From Sideroxydans sp. CL21 (GTDB taxonomy: Bacteria > Pseudomonadota > Gammaproteobacteria > Burkholderiales > Gallionellaceae): a stretch of DNA of 64,000 nucleotides. The stretch lies in NCBI RefSeq assembly GCF_902459525.1, contig NZ_LR699166.1, positions 3,298,501 through 3,362,500 on the forward strand, given 5' to 3'. Each line of letters opens with the position of its first letter. The first letter of the stretch is position 1. A model generated the notes under the pieces. That model was not told the origin of the DNA. It ran no database searches and saw only the letters and a list, made by a program, of their open reading frames with translations. Below are positions 55,378 to 64,000 of the stretch, piece after piece. The position numbers were made by a program, and so were the translations under genes.

Positions 55378-57510
55378 GTGAAATCGATATCCAGACTGAT
55401 GATGTTCAGATACTTGCCATTACTTGTGCTGGCAATCGCTCTTGGACTCACCTATCAGACTTGGGGTGCCGTCAAGCGCGCCAGCATGGTTGACCTCAAG
55501 ATCGATTTTGAATATCGCTCTAATGATGTCATCAATCGCTTAGCCGAAAGACTCCTGTCCTACAAACAAATTCTGATTGGAGTCCAATCACTATTTTCAA
55601 AGCCGGAATTTGTTGACTCAAGCGAGTTTCATACCTATGTGAACTCACTCAATCTCGAGCAAAACTTTCCCGGCATTCACAGCATATTGTTTGTAACGAA
55701 CAACTCGACTCCAAAATCCGAAATTGGCAGACTGCTCTATACCGAGCAGTTCCAGAAAAATGATCAAAGAAAACTACTTGAAAGCTTACTTTCGAATCCA
55801 AAAAGCCTGACGGCTAAAGAGAACGCTGTCGCATCGGGTGAAGTGGGGGTAACGGACAAGATTTCGGTGGGCCGAATATCCGATGGTTACGAGCAGGCCG
55901 GTTTTTTGATGTTTGTTCCTGTGTACAAATTCGATTCAGCAAGCAACCGGATAAGCAAACACGATACTCCGGAGTCAAGGCGTGAAAATTGCATTGGGTT
56001 CGTTGTCGGAACTTTCGTACTTGGCGACCTAATGTCGGGCGTTCTGGGCGGAAACGAGACCGACATTGACATTGAGATCTTTTATGGCAAGGAGTCAAAC
56101 AACAACTCGCTGCTATTCGATACGGATAATAGCCGTACCGATAAGGCCCTCTACCCCAGTTGGTTTCAATCCATCCGTCATATCGATGTTCAAGGATACC
56201 CCTGGACAATCGAGACGTCGTCCTTACCTGCTTTCGAGGCTCATTTGGACAAGTCCAAGCCGTTGCTTGTTATTAAATCTGGAATCGGGATCAGCATCCT
56301 GCTTGCAATTCTTGTATGGGTCCTGGTTCGCGATAGGGCAAGAGCACTGCAAGCAGCTTTTGAGATCACTGAAAGCAAGGCCAGGATTACAGAGAGCAAG
56401 GCCACGTTACAAGCAATTCTGGATAACTCACCCATTGGAATCTGGTTCTCGGGATTTGATGGCCGCTATCGATTCGTCAATAAGGCATTCTGTGATGCAT
56501 TTGGAGTGCAGGAGCAGCGGTTCGAATCGATCCATCCTTTCGAAGTCATCGGCAGTGAAGCCAGTGCGAAACTGGCACGATCGGATGTATTTTGCTTCAA
56601 AAGCAATCAACCGGTCATATCCCGCGAAACTATCGAGCTGTCGGACGGAAAACCCCACTTGCTTGAAATCACCAAGATCAAGTTGTCGGGTGATGGCGCC
56701 AATAGTCAGGGCATCATTGGCATCATGGCTGATATTACGGAAGCATCCGCTTTGCAGGATGCGTTGCAGAAGTCACGCGATGAGATGGAAGTCAGGGTGG
56801 TCGAACGAACGCAGGACCTATTGGCGACGAAAAATAAACTTGAACAGGAAATGTTGGCGAGAAAGGTACTGGAACGGAAAGTCCTCGAGGTGAGCGAAGA
56901 GGCACAAGCGCAAATCGGCAGGGAATTGCACGATGACCTTGGCCAGTTGCTGACTGGTGCTGCATACATGGCCGGGTCATTGGCGAACCGTTTATCGAAG
57001 ATTGATCATGCAGCCAGCGAACAGGCGGAAGTCCTGAAAAGGATTGCTCAGGATGCTATCAAGAGATCACGCTATATTTCCCATAGTCTGATCCCCTTCA
57101 ATGTAGCCAATCGCGGATTAAGGCAGGGGCTCGAACAGTTTGCAGAAGATGTGGTGATCGTCTCGGGAATTCCCTGCGAAGTCCATGTCAGCGGTGACGT
57201 CGAAATCATTGATTTCATGATCGCCACAAATCTTTATCGCATTACCCAGGAAGCCATCAACAATGCTGTGAAGCACAGCAAGGCCAGTCACCTTTCGATC
57301 GATCTTTATTCGGATGCAAAACAGATCCTGCTCACAATTGCTGATAATGGTGTTGGATTGCCAAGAAATTATGAGGAAGAAAGGAAGGGGTTTGGCATGC
57401 TGAATATGTATTACCGGGCTCAACTTATCGGTGCGAAGCTATCTATCGATTCGCGCGAGGGAGGTGGGACGAAAATATCCCTCGATCTTCCTTTCAACGA
57501 AAGTTTCTGA
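55378..57510 (+). CDS. CHASE-PAS sensor histidine kinase (HisKA_3 type)
   Basis: The 710-residue protein starts at GTG 55378. It has a helix near residues 9-28, a periplasmic CHASE domain (about 45-270), a second helix (about 295-320), a PAS domain (about 345-470), a coiled coil, the phosphoacceptor ELHDDLGQLLTGAAYMAGSL and a HATPase with NAVKHSKASHL and DNGVGLP. This is the kinase class that pairs with NarL-type regulators, and one lies 23 bases away on the other strand. The ligand of the CHASE domain is unknown. Confidence 0.92.
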   Translation: MKSISRLMMFRYLPLLVLAIALGLTYQTWGAVKRASMVDLKIDFEYRSNDVINRLAERLLSYKQILIGVQSLFSKPEFVDSSEFHTYVNSLNLEQNFPGIHSILFVTNNSTPKSEIGRLLYTEQFQKNDQRKLLESLLSNPKSLTAKENAVASGEVGVTDKISVGRISDGYEQAGFLMFVPVYKFDSASNRISKHDTPESRRENCIGFVVGTFVLGDLMSGVLGGNETDIDIEIFYGKESNNNSLLFDTDNSRTDKALYPSWFQSIRHIDVQGYPWTIETSSLPAFEAHLDKSKPLLVIKSGIGISILLAILVWVLVRDRARALQAAFEITESKARITESKATLQAILDNSPIGIWFSGFDGRYRFVNKAFCDAFGVQEQRFESIHPFEVIGSEASAKLARSDVFCFKSNQPVISRETIELSDGKPHLLEITKIKLSGDGANSQGIIGIMADITEASALQDALQKSRDEMEVRVVERTQDLLATKNKLEQEMLARKVLERKVLEVSEEAQAQIGRELHDDLGQLLTGAAYMAGSLANRLSKIDHAASEQAEVLKRIAQDAIKRSRYISHSLIPFNVANRGLRQGLEQFAEDVVIVSGIPCEVHVSGDVEIIDFMIATNLYRITQEAINNAVKHSKASHLSIDLYSDAKQILLTIADNGVGLPRNYEEERKGFGMLNMYYRAQLIGAKLSIDSREGGGTKISLDLPFNESF

Positions 57511-57533
57511 TTCGAAAACCAACCATCCTGCAA

Positions 57534-58166
57534 TCACTCTCTCGCCAAGCCATGCTTGATCGCATAACGCACAAGATCCGCATTATTGTCGATTCCAAGT
57601 TTCTGCATCAGATTCGCCTTATGAGTGCTCACCGTCTTCGCACTCAAGAAAAGTGATTCGGCGATCTCTCCCGGGTTGAGACCGGATGCCAGCATCTGCA
57701 ATACTTGCAGCTCCCGGTCAGACAGAATTGAATGGCGCGAATCTTCACCGGTGGCGTTGTCGAATACCATCGCCTCCACCAAGGCCGGGTCGATGAATTT
57801 GTGTCCGGTAGCTACCTTGCGGATGGCCGCGAGAAGCACAATCTGGTCGCTATCTTTCGTCACATAACCCGAAGCACCTGCCTTCAAGGCTCGATTGACG
57901 GATTGTGATTCGTTGTTCATCGACAGGACCAGTATCTTCATCGAGGGGTGTTCCGCAAGCAGTCTCTTGATCAATTCCGGTCCGGTCACGCCTGGCATGG
58001 TCATGTCCAGCAACAGCAGATCGAAGTCGAATTTGCGTGCCAGTTCCAATACTTCTGAGCCATTGGTCGCCTCTCCTACAACGTCAAGGTCGGTCGTGTC
58101 TGAAAAGATCTGCCTCAGCCCGTTTCGGACGATGGCATGATCCTCTGCAATTAGTATTTTTATCAT
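57534..58166 (-). CDS. NarL/LuxR-type response regulator
   Basis: The 210-residue protein has a receiver domain with the phosphorylated aspartate in LLLDMTMPGVTG and a LuxR HTH (SDRELQVLQMLASGLNPGEIAESL, LSAKTVSTHKANLMQKLGI). It is convergent with the CHASE kinase, its likely partner, and divergent from the micropeptide cluster starting at 58460, which it may control. Confidence 0.93.
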   Translation of the reverse strand: MIKILIAEDHAIVRNGLRQIFSDTTDLDVVGEATNGSEVLELARKFDFDLLLLDMTMPGVTGPELIKRLLAEHPSMKILVLSMNNESQSVNRALKAGASGYVTKDSDQIVLLAAIRKVATGHKFIDPALVEAMVFDNATGEDSRHSILSDRELQVLQMLASGLNPGEIAESLFLSAKTVSTHKANLMQKLGIDNNADLVRYAIKHGLARE

Positions 58167-58213
58167 ATTGATTATTTATGGGCATTTTGCACATTCTGTG
58201 CCGTTTAAACAAG

Positions 58214-58227
58214 ACGTTTGCAAACGT
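58214..58227. promoter_or_regulatory. Perfect 14-bp palindrome, possible operator
   Basis: ACGTTTGCAAACGT lies 48 bases upstream of the response regulator start and 233 bases before the micropeptide genes. It is a candidate site for autoregulation or for control of both directions. Confidence 0.45.
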
Positions 58228-58459
58228 TACTGTTATGGCTTTTCCAGCTTAAACCTGAATCCGGAAGATTACTCCCAGTGCCACATCAGAAATTTCCTAG
58301 GCCATGATCAGATTCGACTGAAATACATACCGCATGTTTGCGAGCAATATGCACACATCGCATCACCAACACGATTCACGACGCGAATAGAAATAGCACG
58401 GTAACTGATTGATAGACGCGAATGCAATCATTAAATCATTAACTGAAAGGAAATTTGAA

Positions 58460-58690
58460 ATGGACAAGAGTTTGGACACCAGCGCATTGAGATTGGTACA
58501 TGAAGAAAAACTCAAGGATCTTCTTAAGCAACAAGGGAACCTGAAAGAACTTGAGGCGGAATTGAACAGAATCAATGCGAAGATCAACAAGAAGGAAGAA
58601 TTGACTAACGATGACACGAAGTTCATCGGGAATCTGGGCTGGTTGGCGGCGCTGTCTGTCAGCATCGCGACTATTGCCGCCAGCTTGTAA
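58460..58690 (+). CDS. Small protein with coiled coil and C-terminal LGWLAA helix
   Basis: From ATG 58460 (AAAGGAAA upstream) the 76-residue protein is a charged coiled coil (residues about 5-55) followed by a C-terminal hydrophobic helix with NLGWLAALSVSIATIAASL. The tail is a paralogue of the next peptide (VLGWLAAAAVSIAALASFA). It has no signal peptide and could be a tail-anchored membrane protein. Function is unknown. Confidence 0.72.
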   Translation: MDKSLDTSALRLVHEEKLKDLLKQQGNLKELEAELNRINAKINKKEELTNDDTKFIGNLGWLAALSVSIATIAASL

Positions 58691-58731
58691 TCGTACGCAA
58701 TTCATCTCATCGAAAACTTTAGGAGAACATC

Positions 58732-58845
58732 ATGAACGACAAGATCATCAACGGCGAAGACAAGGCAGATATCCAGTTCCAATCGGTTTTGGGTTGGCTT
58801 GCTGCAGCCGCGGTGTCCATCGCTGCTTTGGCCAGCTTTGCCTAA
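58732..58845 (+). CDS. 37-residue peptide with LGWLAA helix
   Basis: The ATG at 58732 has AGGAGA upstream. The peptide has a charged N-terminus (MNDKIINGEDKADIQF) and a hydrophobic C-terminal helix starting LGWLAAAAVSIAAL, nearly the same as the tail of the preceding protein. It lies 41 bases after it. Such a charged leader plus hydrophobic core recalls bacteriocin or signal-peptide precursors, but no double-glycine site or export gene is present. Confidence 0.7.
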   Translation: MNDKIINGEDKADIQFQSVLGWLAAAAVSIAALASFA

Positions 58846-58919
58846 CTCAACAGTGCTGGAATGCACGACAGGAGTCGCCAAATATTGAATCAGGATCCCA
58901 TTAGAATTGGAGATAACAA

Positions 58920-59024
58920 ATGAAACTCATATACAAAGAAGCAGCCAAGTACGTTCGTTGGATCGTGGCCGCTATTGCGACATTGATAGTGGCATTCCCG
59001 GCACTTTTGGCAAGCGTTGACTAA
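58920..59024 (+). CDS. 34-residue single-TM peptide
   Basis: The ATG at 58920 has GGAG eight bases upstream. The peptide has a basic start (MKLIYKEAAKYVRW) and one helix (IVAAIATLIVAFPALLASV). It follows the two LGWLAA genes by 74 bases. It differs from them in sequence but has the same size class. Confidence 0.65.
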   Translation: MKLIYKEAAKYVRWIVAAIATLIVAFPALLASVD

Positions 59025-59122
59025 ACTGCAGCAATAAAGAAACGAATGTCCAGAGGCTCTGCCGTATTGGCTGGGCCGAAATAATTTGAAACCGGAAACG
59101 CTAACACGCGACGAGGAAATTT

Positions 59123-59449
59123 ATGTCTAAGAATATGGTTGTACTAACCAGTTTTCTGCTGGCGGCTATTGCCGCCCCCGCTTTTGCACATGATGCTGAA
59201 TATGCTAAAGAATGCTCTAAAGAAGGTGCGAAGATTTCCAATAAACATCAAAGAGATATTTTCTTGAAGTCATGCTTGAAGAGAATCGACATGACAGCTT
59301 TTCAATTTAGTGAAAAAGCGGAGCAATGCGATCAGAATGCAAAAAACATGAAGTTGGATGGAATGAAGAAAGATGAGTATTTGAAGCACTGCTATTTGGA
59401 AGATGACACTCATCCCAATCCAGACCAAACACCGCATCCGAAAATGTAA
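59123..59449 (+). CDS. PsiF-like periplasmic protein with two cysteine repeats
   Basis: The 108-residue protein has a signal peptide ending in AFA and two repeats of the form CxxxAKxxx...FLKSCLK / CDQNAKNMKLDGMKKDEYLKHC, matching PsiF repeats. PsiF was named from phosphate-starvation induction in Escherichia coli; its biochemical role is unknown. It follows the micropeptide genes and may share regulation. Confidence 0.8.
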   Translation: MSKNMVVLTSFLLAAIAAPAFAHDAEYAKECSKEGAKISNKHQRDIFLKSCLKRIDMTAFQFSEKAEQCDQNAKNMKLDGMKKDEYLKHCYLEDDTHPNPDQTPHPKM

Positions 59450-59458
59450 TTAATTTTG

Positions 59459-59496
59459 TTCGGTTAACCAGGTGTTTTCACACTTGGTTGACCGAA
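59459..59496 (+). terminator. Strong 16-bp hairpin after the PsiF-like gene
   Basis: TTCGGTTAACCAGGTG pairs with CACTTGGTTGACCGAA (two G-U pairs in RNA) around a six-base loop TTTTCA. It starts nine bases after the stop codon. No T-run follows, so it is either a T-poor terminator or a 3'-end stabilising hairpin. Confidence 0.6.
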
Positions 59497-59749
59497 ATAA
59501 CCTGGAACGCCGCTACGCGGCCCCTTATCTCAACGCTGCCTGTATTGAGTCGCGACTGACAGATACTGGAACTTGGCGCGGGCACGCGAACTGTTGTATG
59601 TCGCACAGGTCGCCGATACAGCACAGCGGATGCCCCTCAAACCCATTCCATCGTCGACACCTTGGCTGCGCAAATAACCTGATTCGCGCACTTGCTCAGC
59701 CTCCAATGATGAATTATTATTTATAATACAGGTGGTTACCAATTATTAA

Positions 59750-59898
59750 GCAATTGGTCATTCATTTGGAATGGGTAAAATATTTTACAACGCAATCTCG
59801 CCCGTCCATGAACTCAATTCATGCACGATGCTTCTGGAAGGATTGGCTCTGGTCTGTTTTATTGCGCGTCGTAGAAAAAGTAACATCATGCGATCTGC
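59750..59898 (+). pseudogene. Remnant of a PEP-CTERM protein gene (3' end)
   Basis: One frame reads NAISPVHELNSCTMLLEGL then ALVCFIARRRKSN. Canonical PEP-CTERM tails read VPEPxxYAMLLAGLGLVGFxARRRKSN. The PEP proline, the next proline, the tyrosine and three glycine or alanine positions each differ by about one base, while the ARRRKSN end is intact. No open frame extends upstream. A strong terminator follows, as expected after such a gene. This looks like a decayed gene end for an exosortase-sorted protein. Confidence 0.65.
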
Positions 59899-59913
59899 GG
59901 TGATGCTTCATCT

Positions 59914-59943
59914 AAAACGGGAGCCCAAGCTCCCGTTTTTTAC
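59914..59943 (+). terminator. Rho-independent terminator after the PEP-CTERM remnant
   Basis: A stem AAAACGGGAGC / GCTCCCGTTTTTT with a CCAA loop and a T-run lies 20 bases after the remnant. It reads as terminator on both strands. Confidence 0.85.
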
Positions 59944-60109
59944 ATTATTGATCCTGCCAAATGAAGTTGAAATCGCGGCCCCCGTCATTCTGCAGTTTGG
60001 AGGGCAGATAAGTTCAAACATGATCTGGCCGGAACAATTGAGGTTTCAGTCCATTTTTCATTACACAAATTAAGGTGCCATCAAAAAACTAACGCATTGA
60101 TTATGTTAA
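59944..60109. other. Intergenic stretch before the secA 3' end
   Basis: These bases hold no recognisable gene. Together with 59497-59749, which shows only a short frame without a ribosome site, they form the rest of a 660-base gap between the PsiF-like gene and secA. Confidence 0.5.
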
Positions 60110-62824
<2,715 letters not shown>

Positions 62825-62857
62825 GCTGTTATTTTCTTATGCTGCCGTTACAAACAA

Positions 62858-62890
62858 ATAAAAAAGGGTGAGGCACACACCTCACCCTTC
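62858..62890 (-). terminator. Rho-independent terminator after the M23 peptidase gene
   Basis: On the minus strand a stem GGGTGAGG / CCTCACCC with a six-base loop is followed by TTTTTTA. It lies just after the peptidase stop codon and before secA, so secA has its own promoter. Confidence 0.9.
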
Positions 62891-62906
62891 TGCAAAACCT
62901 GAACGG

Positions 62907-63830
62907 TCAACTCCTGGCATTTTCCAGGAAACGTACCGGGTTCTGGGCGATGCCCTTGTATCTCACTTCAAAATGCAGATGTGGGCCGGTCGATCTGCCC
63001 GTGCTTCCCGACAAACCGATCTCATCCCCACGCCTGACCATCTGTCCTACTTTGACCAACAGCTTGGACGCATGCGCATAACGCGTTACTACCTCATTGC
63101 CATGATCTATCTCGACCATATTACCATACTGCGGATGCATGTCCGCATACACCACCACCCCGCCAGCCGAAGCATGGATCGGCGTACCCTCCGGAACCAT
63201 GTAATCCACCCCCTCATGCATGGCATTCTTGCCGGTAAAGGGGTCAATACGCCAACCAAAATTGGAGGAATACCAGACTTCATTGATAGGAGGAACCGAA
63301 GGCAACAGCTTTTTGCTCAATTTGTCCTGCATTAACAATGTTTCCAGCGCCACCAGTTTGTCGCTACGGTCGCTCAGCAGCTCATTCAACTCCGCCATCT
63401 GTTGCTCCATGCTCGACATGGAAACTTGTTGTTGCAGGGCTGACGGCAGGTAAGGCCCCCCCTGTGCAGGCGGTTTGTCGAACGAGAACTCTTCCGGCTT
63501 CATGCCGCTCATTTTGGCCAGGCGTGCTCCCAAACCATTCAGCCGCAGCACTTGTGCTTGCATCTGCCCAAGCCGCATAGCCAGAGTATCCAGACTCTTG
63601 TGCATGAAGGTTTCCTGTTTTTGCTGCTCATCCTGTTGGGCGCTGGCCATCCAGGCGCGCAATTCGTTGCTCATCATGCCCGGTTGGAAGCGCACAATGG
63701 CATATTGTGCGGCCAATACCGCCGCAACGAACATCAGTGCGGCCAAGATTGCCAGAACGGCCAGATGCGTTCCCGTCAGCGAAATGCTCCGGGCTTTTGC
63801 AAATCGGTTGGAAACTAGAATAATATTCAC
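62907..63830 (-). CDS. M23-family peptidoglycan endopeptidase, membrane-anchored
   Basis: The 307-residue protein has one N-terminal helix (about residues 22-45), a coiled coil (about 75-190) and a LytM/M23 domain with SSNFGWRIDPFTG, HEGVDYMVPEGTPIHAS, VEIDHGNEVVTRYAHAS and GPHLHFEVR. The zinc ligands (H in MHEGVD with its D, and H in HLHFE) are intact, so it should be an active enzyme, not an EnvC-like activator. It sits between secA and a DciA-like gene, a conserved order. Confidence 0.93.
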   Translation of the reverse strand: MNIILVSNRFAKARSISLTGTHLAVLAILAALMFVAAVLAAQYAIVRFQPGMMSNELRAWMASAQQDEQQKQETFMHKSLDTLAMRLGQMQAQVLRLNGLGARLAKMSGMKPEEFSFDKPPAQGGPYLPSALQQQVSMSSMEQQMAELNELLSDRSDKLVALETLLMQDKLSKKLLPSVPPINEVWYSSNFGWRIDPFTGKNAMHEGVDYMVPEGTPIHASAGGVVVYADMHPQYGNMVEIDHGNEVVTRYAHASKLLVKVGQMVRRGDEIGLSGSTGRSTGPHLHFEVRYKGIAQNPVRFLENARS

Positions 63831-63867
63831 GCAACCCCCTTTTTGATGCGATTCCTGTAAACCTACT

Positions 63868-64000
63868 GTGCCGTCCCGCCTGAACGCCTATTTGGCCTCC
63901 AATCAAGAATTACGGCAACTTTCGAGCAAAGCCAAGCAAACTGCAGCCCTGCAAAAGCACTACGAAGCCATCGCTCCACCCAATCTGGCACGCAACAGCC
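63868..64000 (+). CDS. DciA-like (DUF721) protein, 3' end beyond the window
   Basis: A frame starts at GTG 63868 and stays open to the window edge (44 residues: PSRLNAYLASNQELRQL, then KHYEAIAPPNLARN). The pattern L..YL.....L..L...A.....L...Y....PP.LA matches the start of DUF721/DciA proteins, which load the replicative helicase. DciA-like genes commonly sit beside this M23 gene and secA. It is partial, so confidence is limited. Confidence 0.65.
   Translation, partial: MPSRLNAYLASNQELRQLSSKAKQTAALQKHYEAIAPPNLARNS

Noticed and set aside
59530-59742. 70-codon minus-strand frame, considered as a transposase remnant
   Set aside because: No transposase motif or terminal inverted repeats could be found; the sequence is too short to support a call.

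Overview
The window looks like a chromosomal segment of a betaproteobacterium of the order Nitrosomonadales, most plausibly Gallionellaceae or a close relative. The basis is protein character and gene order (secA beside an M23 peptidase and a DciA-like gene; pilC-pilD-coaE-zapD-yacG; argJ; 6S RNA after zapA), together with a large investment in c-type cytochromes. No database search was possible, so the taxonomic call is an inference.

Positions 1-16,150 hold a respiratory locus built around a divergent cbb3-type (C-family) heme-copper oxidase. A long leftward operon (about 12,493 down to 361) encodes a 2-TM protein, a 36-aa membrane peptide, a CcoN-like catalytic subunit, a CcoO-like monoheme subunit with a large insert, a heme-less protein with a CcoP-like N-terminus, a 34-aa membrane peptide, a CcoS-like protein, a membrane-anchored cytochrome c, a SUMF1-fold protein, several small membrane proteins, a membrane/spermidine-synthase-like fusion, a CcoG-like ferredoxin, a second heme-less protein with the same N-terminal pattern, and a lipoprotein. 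A rightward operon (12,881-16,147) encodes a 34-aa membrane peptide, a diheme cytochrome c, a second membrane-anchored cytochrome c, a short subunit-I-like protein, a thioredoxin-like lipoprotein and a membrane protein. The intergenic region between the two operons carries five phased direct repeats and a perfect 16-bp palindrome. Base composition looks more AT-rich here than further right.

Positions 16,200-24,000 hold a molybdenum cofactor block on the minus strand (mog, moeA, mobA, mobB, moaE, moaD, moaC, moeB-like, then mrp). It is interrupted by an orphan HEPN-like gene and a cysteine-rich repeat protein, and contains two REP-like elements. Positions 24,100-31,000 carry cell-wall enzymes (NlpC/P60 lipoprotein, MltB), thioredoxin reductase, an Smr protein, a 2-Cys peroxiredoxin and a cobalamin uptake unit (riboswitch, btuB, 6-TM protein). 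A zapB-like gene, zapA, 6S RNA and an EVE-domain gene follow.

Positions 32,500-36,040 hold two Cache-domain sensory proteins with unusual layouts. From 36,170 to 40,918 lies a complete branched-chain amino acid ABC transporter (livKHMGF), then a small cytochrome c, a ParA-like ATPase, ilvD, lgt, a phospholipase A, a CBS-domain membrane protein, pilC, pilD, coaE, zapD, yacG, a Nudix-ThiE fusion, a DUF815 ATPase, argJ and a cyclic-nucleotide-binding protein.

Positions 55,378-59,450 hold a CHASE/PAS histidine kinase and a NarL-type regulator, followed by three very small membrane-peptide genes and a PsiF-like periplasmic protein. A degraded PEP-CTERM gene end lies at about 59,750-59,900. The window closes with secA, an M23 peptidase and the start of a DciA-like gene. 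The two best candidates for undescribed biology are the oxidase locus with its micropeptides and heme-less subunits, and the micropeptide cluster next to the CHASE kinase.
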